Positions 58,321 through 64,000 of a stretch of 64,000 nucleotides of DNA are shown one piece after another (position 1 is the stretch's first letter; the number at the start of each line of letters is the position of its first letter). The notes beneath the pieces were generated by a model, which saw only the letters and a program-made list of their open reading frames with translations, was not told the DNA's origin and searched no databases. This stretch comes from Melastoma dodecandrum (lineage: Eukaryota; Streptophyta; Magnoliopsida; Myrtales; Melastomataceae). The stretch lies in NCBI GenBank assembly GCA_029817715.1, contig JARUPY010000538.1, positions 806,001-870,000 of the forward strand. The letters run 5' to 3'. A program made the translations under genes and the position numbers.

Positions 58321-61190
58321 TTTCGTGGTGACGGGAATTGGGGAAGCGTCGAATTTTGGGGCGGGGAAGGAGTGAATTTAAAGCGATTCAGGAAGGACAG
58401 TTTGGTGTTGGGTTGCTGTCGCATATCATTTAATCTTGTGGGCTGTCCCCCCTCCCCCCCCCCCCCCCCTCAACCAGCCAATTCTTCCATGCTGCCATTA
58501 TTTTTCCCTTAATTTTGTTTTTTTATCATTTCGTGTTTTTTTTATTTGGAATTGGAATTCTAATATGATCTCCAAACTCTTCTTAATGAATATATATATT
58601 TTATTTTTATTTTTACTTAAGTGCTTTTTCCCATACAACTATTAACTTTCATCAGGCACTATGGGTATTGCAAGAATTCTGCACATGCAGAACTACCTTC
58701 CAAATCTACGGCAACAATCCCTCCCAATTTTATATTATTATGATTGTTGTTGTTTTACCGATTACGGATTACCTAATTCACCCGGCTGATTCGATGAGTA
58801 ATCTATTAAACTATATCAATTCATATGAATAAGGTCGCTGTCTTTGGAGGTTGTTGGCTAATTAAATGTGGTTGGTCTCTTACCACCACCTAAGACTGTT
58901 GTTACAGTTCTTGTGTGGCTTAAGAAAATGCAATTCGTTGCGGATCCCTTTGGCACATTTTAGCCATTTACTCTAGTTGCAGGTTTTTTGGCAGAGAAGA
59001 GAAATGTTATTTCTTTTATTCCTTTTAGGGTTGAGACCATGATTTAACTAAATAAGGTCGAGGACTCCTCGATAATGAGAAGCGAAATGAAAGGATTTTT
59101 TCATATGATTTTGTCGACAAAAATATTACTCGATTTTCTTTTTCTCTTTTAATATTTACGTAGAACTCTTTGAAGATGTGGAAATTACGAAGGATGCGGC
59201 CAGTAATTGCAGAGGGCATCATGTATTACAAAGTCCTAAGAAACAAAAGACATGCTTACTATAATTTTTTTTTTAAGTTTTGTTAACGTGTGTGTTGGGT
59301 TAAGATATATAAATGGTACAGACATAATTATTCATACGCTTTAAAATAAGAAAAAACATGACTTATAAAAAATATATTAAATGGAAAAAACAAAAATTAT
59401 AAAACGTATTAAATGCTAATTCATTAAATTTAAAGCATAACACCTCCTTAACAAGATCCATCTTTCAAATGCATCAAGGGGATCACAATTTTATTGATCA
59501 CATATCTTTCAGTGAATCGATAATCTTTCAGCGTATCGAAACACGACACGAGCCCTCATAATTTTAACATTTTTAATTAACGCCAGGGAAATGAAAGCTG
59601 TTATTACTTACTACGTCTTTAACCCTTGGCATAACTGCTGGGTCACGTTTATTTGGCTGGGCAACAGAATATCGACTTTTTTTCTAGGAGAGTGTGCCAG
59701 GGAGAGCACACACTCTACGTCCAAAATAATCTCCCTGGCATTTATTTCGCCGTAGAGTAAGATTTGGAAAATTCAAGAGAATAAAAAAAATTTTTGGACC
59801 AACCCTGTCCTGAATATAATACAATTGGCATCAACCAGGTTTTCCAAAATCGGGCGGATGAAGATTTAACATTATTAGTTATACCAAAAAGAGATGAAGG
59901 CGAATTTGTGGGAGATCCAGAAATTGGGCAGTTGATTTCCTTTTATTTTGATTTCGTGTACTTATTAAGGAAGTTTTGGTTGGGTTGGTTGAACTTACAT
60001 TTACATTATCCGAAATTAAACCCCAAAAAAAAATTTGGTTTATTTTCTGATTGTGTGTTCTTTCTCTGTTTTGCTTGATATGGTTAGGGGTGGTTTAAAT
60101 ATTTTGGTTCAACCACCATTCCTAAGATCGCGCTTCGTTTTTCTTTAAATAAAAGAAGTAATGATAAAAATAATAATTAACCATCATAATGTCGCATTGG
60201 GAGACTTCATAAACTTGGGGCATTGATTGATACTCTTGAATTCTAACACCAGTTTCCATAGTCAAATTTCAGAAGGTAAACCAAATAACAATTTATTATT
60301 AGGAGTGGATGCACCTCCACGAGCCCCCACCGTCTTTAAACTTTGGAATTTGGTCAATTTAGAAGAGCGCGATATGATTAGATTAGTAAATAACTTAAAT
60401 TTCGAAGATTGGCGATGCTGTAGAACCTTGGTAGCTCAATTATGTCCTGAAGGCTTAGGATAAAATTAAACAGAACTTTGGCAACTCGATGAAGTTGTCG
60501 GGATATATTGGCTTGATTTGATGAAATCTCAGTTGGCTTGATTTGATGAAATCTCAGTAGCTCGATGAAGTCATCGAGACCTATCAGCTTGATTTAGTTA
60601 AATTTTAGAGAGGCATTGTGAAAAAGCACCAGAGTGATGAACATTAACAAAACTTCAATGAATTGGAGGTTGAGAATACTCGAGAGTTACCTCGAGAGCA
60701 TACTTACCCAACTCTAGCGAATGTTGTGAATGAATGAAATTGCTTGCGAAGGCCTCTATTTATTGGGCTTCAACGCAATGTATAATGGGCATGTAACCCC
60801 CGCATATTTGGCAGCATGTTTCTACGTGGAACGCATTTAGCTCGGACCATGCTTTGTCCATATATTTAGTTTGAACCCATTACACATTTATGACCCAATC
60901 CCTTCATAAATTGGGTTTTGGTCCATACATATAATTTAAATCAAATAATATTATTTAGACATTATGAAAAATCTCTGATATCTACAATTGTCGCCCCTTT
61001 AATTTTCAATATCGATGTGAAACCGTTCACTGAGGACCATCATGTTTTTTGTACCGTCTTCATAAACTCCTCCCCGAGTATGCTGAGGTTAGTTGCTAAA
61101 ATCGTGGTCGACAGTTGATCCGTCGCATTGTATCCTCAGACTCCCATGACATGTTAACATCGAAACGTGGTAAGAAAAATTATAACTAAG
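58321..61190. other. AT-rich spacer upstream of the hydrolase gene
   Basis: No gene supported. A 16-base C-run (58454-58469) lies about 135 bases upstream of the hydrolase ATG. Frames at 59794-60078 and 60227-60463 show no known domain. A 25-bp tandem duplication lies at 60508-60557. Confidence 0.4.
60508..60557 (+). repeat. 25-bp perfect tandem duplication
   Basis: The unit ttggcttgatttgatgaaat plus ctcag occurs twice head to tail; weaker copies of agctcgatgaag flank it. Simple local duplication. Confidence 0.85.
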
Positions 61191-64000
61191 AAATACATTA
61201 AATAACTGAAATAATTGAGTAAGGAGCCACACTTACGAGGGTTTGTGGGCCCGCTATAGTCGATCCTCGAAGATGGCTGGGCCTAAGCTCACGACGGGGA
61301 GAATCGGATGGGCCACGTACCTCCCGGATCCGGGCGCCCGTGATGCGGGACTACACCACACATGGGCGGGACTTCTTGTCCATATGCACACAATGGAAAA
61401 CACATGTAGCGTTCTAGGGACACAACTACAAGTCCTCTGCTCAGGAGTGTCCAAACTGTGTCCACATCGTGAATATATTTGAAAACAAACGGAGAATCGC
61501 ATTAACTAAATCAACTACGTTTAAATGAATTTAACCAAGTTGAAAAAAAAAACAATTATAAAACATGTCTTATCGTGTCGAATAGGGGTTATCCAACTCG
61601 GCTTAGGTATCCCGAGCACGTTCGTGCAAGAGCTCGTCTTTTTTTTTATGCCAAAAAGCAAAACAAATGAGCAAAACGAACGTTACTTGTGTGTATATAT
61701 ATATATATATATATATTAAAAAAAAAGTAATAATGAGGAAGGATGTGTTCACGTGTTTGTTGTATTCCAATGGCGTTGTATTATTGGATAGAAATTTGCA
61801 GGCCAGTTGGAGTGAGGCGGGGATTGTCGAGGGTGCCGATGGCAGAAGACACCATCACCTAACAGCAGAAGTTAAATGTCACGACGTGAAACGGGGCCCA
61901 AAAGACACGGCCCACAGATATCATCGGGTTCCACGTTTCTATGTAAATTTGAACTACACAGGAAAGAAGTGAATGAATCGGGTTACCGTCTCAGAGGCTA
62001 ACAATGAGACGCATCTGCCAGAGAGAAAACTTGTTGATGGCTTTTTCCGAACAAGGGGAAAAGCCAAATGTGCATGTAATGATTATTAGCATGGAGACCT
62101 TAAAAAAGAAAAAGACGTCGCCTTAAAAAGTGGGATTAAAGATATTGTAGATGGGAATTAGATATCTTTATCGTTTGTTTGACTGATATTTTTTTGAGAA
62201 AAAGCGTACCATTCATTCCCTCCTCCCACATCTTCGCCGTTAAAAAGCCTTTATCTAAAATTAAAATAATAATATAAAAAGACATACCCTGATGCTTATA
62301 AATTTTATCTTAACGGGGCAGAGGTTAATAACATACCTAAAAAGATGTAAATTTCTCGGAGAACGATCCGTGACCATTCCACATTTCTACTCTATCGTAT
62401 TTAAAAGGGCGGGCGAAAATTCATGATTAGTTCACTATAGTTTCACAGCTTTTATCAAAATTTTACACCGACGTGATTATACAAAAGTACAATTATTTTT
62501 TTTGTGTATAATGATTTTCTATCTCTCTCTCTATATATATATGTGATGTTTTTTTTTAACTTTGCTTTCTTACTTGAATTTCTCTTGCCGTTTACCACGA
62601 CGCTAGAATAGCAATAAGTTCGTAAAATGTTTTAGTAATTGTCATATGGTAATATTAATAGATTGGCCAGTGTATGTTTATCCTCTTTAGGAAAACGAAA
62701 AAGTATCCATAAGGGGCCTCAAAATTTTTAAGAAACAAAGTAGCAGGTTTCTAAGGGACATGCAAATATTCGCACAGTGGATTTACTTAAATAAAACAAG
62801 TTTTAAAAATCACAACATGAGATAATTTTTTAAGATTTTTTTTTTTTTTTTGGAGATCTCGCCGGTCCCCCATCCATCCATGGCCATTTTCGCCAAAGAG
62901 TGGAAAAACATATGTCCAGTATCAATATCAAAAAGGAGTTCTCTAATATGCTCCGGGAAGAGAGGACTCGTAAGTACGATGTTGTCCCCGTGTTATATTC
63001 ATTTGCATGGAACGCTATAAACAACCAATCCACTGAAAATAACAAAGGCCACATTTTAATGGGTGAAAATGTTTAATTAGGCCACTGTCAACCCATGTTG
63101 AATCGCATAATAGAACTCAACACATAATAAACGGGGTAAGATTTTAATGAACAAGCAGCCTAATTGATTTTGCTTTAAAGCAATTTTTTTATTTTCTCAA
63201 TGTAATTTTTTTTTTTTAAATTTCAACCAAAGTAAAATCATAACACCCCCCCACTTCCCCTCGACTTCCGCTTACCGAAACAAAACATAATGGTGCAGAT
63301 TCCAAGACAAATCTTTTGGGTTGCGGGAGGATAGTAATAATTACTCGGACCATTGTTTGGGAAGGGAGAAAAAAATTTGAACACAATTTCCCATGTGCCC
63401 TTTGCCTTGGCCGAAATATCTCCCGGATTATTTTTCCTTGTTTATTTAGTTAATTTTATTAATTCACTTTTAAGAAAATAAAATAAAGTAAAAAAAGGAG
63501 TAGAAGAGTTCAAGCAGGAGGGGCAGGTGCAGGTGTTCAGGAGGAGGAAGTACTTTGAACTTTACTTCTTTGGGATTTTCCCATCTTTGACTCGCTCTGG
63601 CTTTTAAAATCCCATCTCCAAGAAAATCCGAGCAGCAGAAGAGGAAGAAGAAGAAGAAGACAATGATGCATTCATGTTGGTTCTATGATTACTACTACAC
63701 AGTAATCGGGGATGCTCTACTTTTTTGCATCCCGACTCTCTCAGGCAGTTGCCCTTGTCATTTGTCCTTATTACCTCCCTTTAAATGTTAACTGGTTTGG
63801 GGAAAAAGGAAAGAAAAATATCCTCTAATAAATTTCAACCATAATAAGAAACAATTTATCTAGCTGATATACGTAAGATTTATCAGTTTGGCGTAAAATT
63901 GGGTCCGAAGAATGAATGAAGTATCTCTCAAATGCCCGAAATGATTTGTTTGCAAATTTAAAAATATATATATAATGGAGTGTTCCAAAATATACCCCAA
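61191..64000. other. gene-free spacer at the right end
   Basis: No gene supported. Contains a (TA)n run at 61694-61716, (TC)n(TA)n near 62520-62545, a T-run at 62838-62851 and (GAA)n at about 63641-63661. The patch 61240-61480 is GC-richer and resembles transposon debris without a readable domain. Confidence 0.4.
61694..61716 (+). repeat. (TA)n microsatellite
   Basis: About eleven TA units in AT-rich intergenic DNA. Confidence 0.9.

Noticed and set aside
57763..58512. 249-codon plus-strand frame
   Set aside because: Antisense of the alpha/beta hydrolase first exon; no recognisable domain, whereas the minus strand has a full catalytic triad.
59794..60463. Two plus-strand frames of 94 and 78 codons
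   Set aside because: AT-rich, no domain, no clear splice link between them; kept only as part of the spacer description.
1..64000. CRISPR arrays, operons, tRNA or rRNA genes
   Set aside because: Nothing fits: repeats are transposon debris or microsatellites, and the only tRNA-like boxes belong to SINEs.

Overview
The window is nuclear DNA of a flowering plant, almost certainly a eudicot. It has widely spaced genes with GT-AG introns, AT-rich spacers full of transposon debris, and plant-only families (a DYW-class PPR protein, a PERK receptor kinase, a CYP71-clade P450 and WUSCHEL). I cannot fix the species. All exon models were built by hand, requiring splice signals, phase continuity and agreement with the known protein family.

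Layout: (1) 1.05-2.34 kb, soluble inorganic pyrophosphatase (-). (2) 4.0-8.9 kb, transposon cluster: LTR-type debris, a tRNA-derived SINE with visible target-site duplications, and a broken Ty3/gypsy element that carries an antisense FAR1-domain fragment where most of its pol should be. (3) 9.8-13.0 kb, an RFC3-like clamp-loader protein with a long charged N-terminal extension (-). (4) 15.3-17.1 kb, an intronless DYW-type PPR protein (-). (5) 19.7-21.3 kb, a two-exon cytochrome P450 (-). (6) 21.4-27.5 kb, AT-rich gene-free spacer. (7) 27.8-30.4 kb, a PERK receptor-like kinase (+). (8) 31.2-36.9 kb, U1-70K, the U1 snRNP protein that helps define 5' splice sites (+). (9) 39.7-42.4 kb, a TauE/SafE-family membrane transporter (+). 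(10) 43.3-43.7 kb, a probable small conserved-looking protein (+). (11) 43.7-49.1 kb, repeats and probable LTR-retrotransposon remains. (12) 49.2-50.3 kb, WUSCHEL, the shoot stem-cell homeodomain regulator (-). (13) 50.3-56.4 kb, spacer with a decayed SINE and an RPL8-like fragment. (14) 56.5-58.3 kb, an alpha/beta hydrolase (-). (15) 58.3-64.0 kb, gene-free AT-rich spacer.

The genes are unrelated in function and do not form a cluster or operon. The strongest observations concern gene structure. Four introns in three genes are best explained by GC rather than GT donors (two without a usable GT alternative), and the U1-70K gene itself has two non-consensus 5' splice sites. The RFC3-like protein, the FAR1 fragment inside the gypsy element and the SINE that split an older reading frame also merit a second look. 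I found no convincing wholly new biological system.
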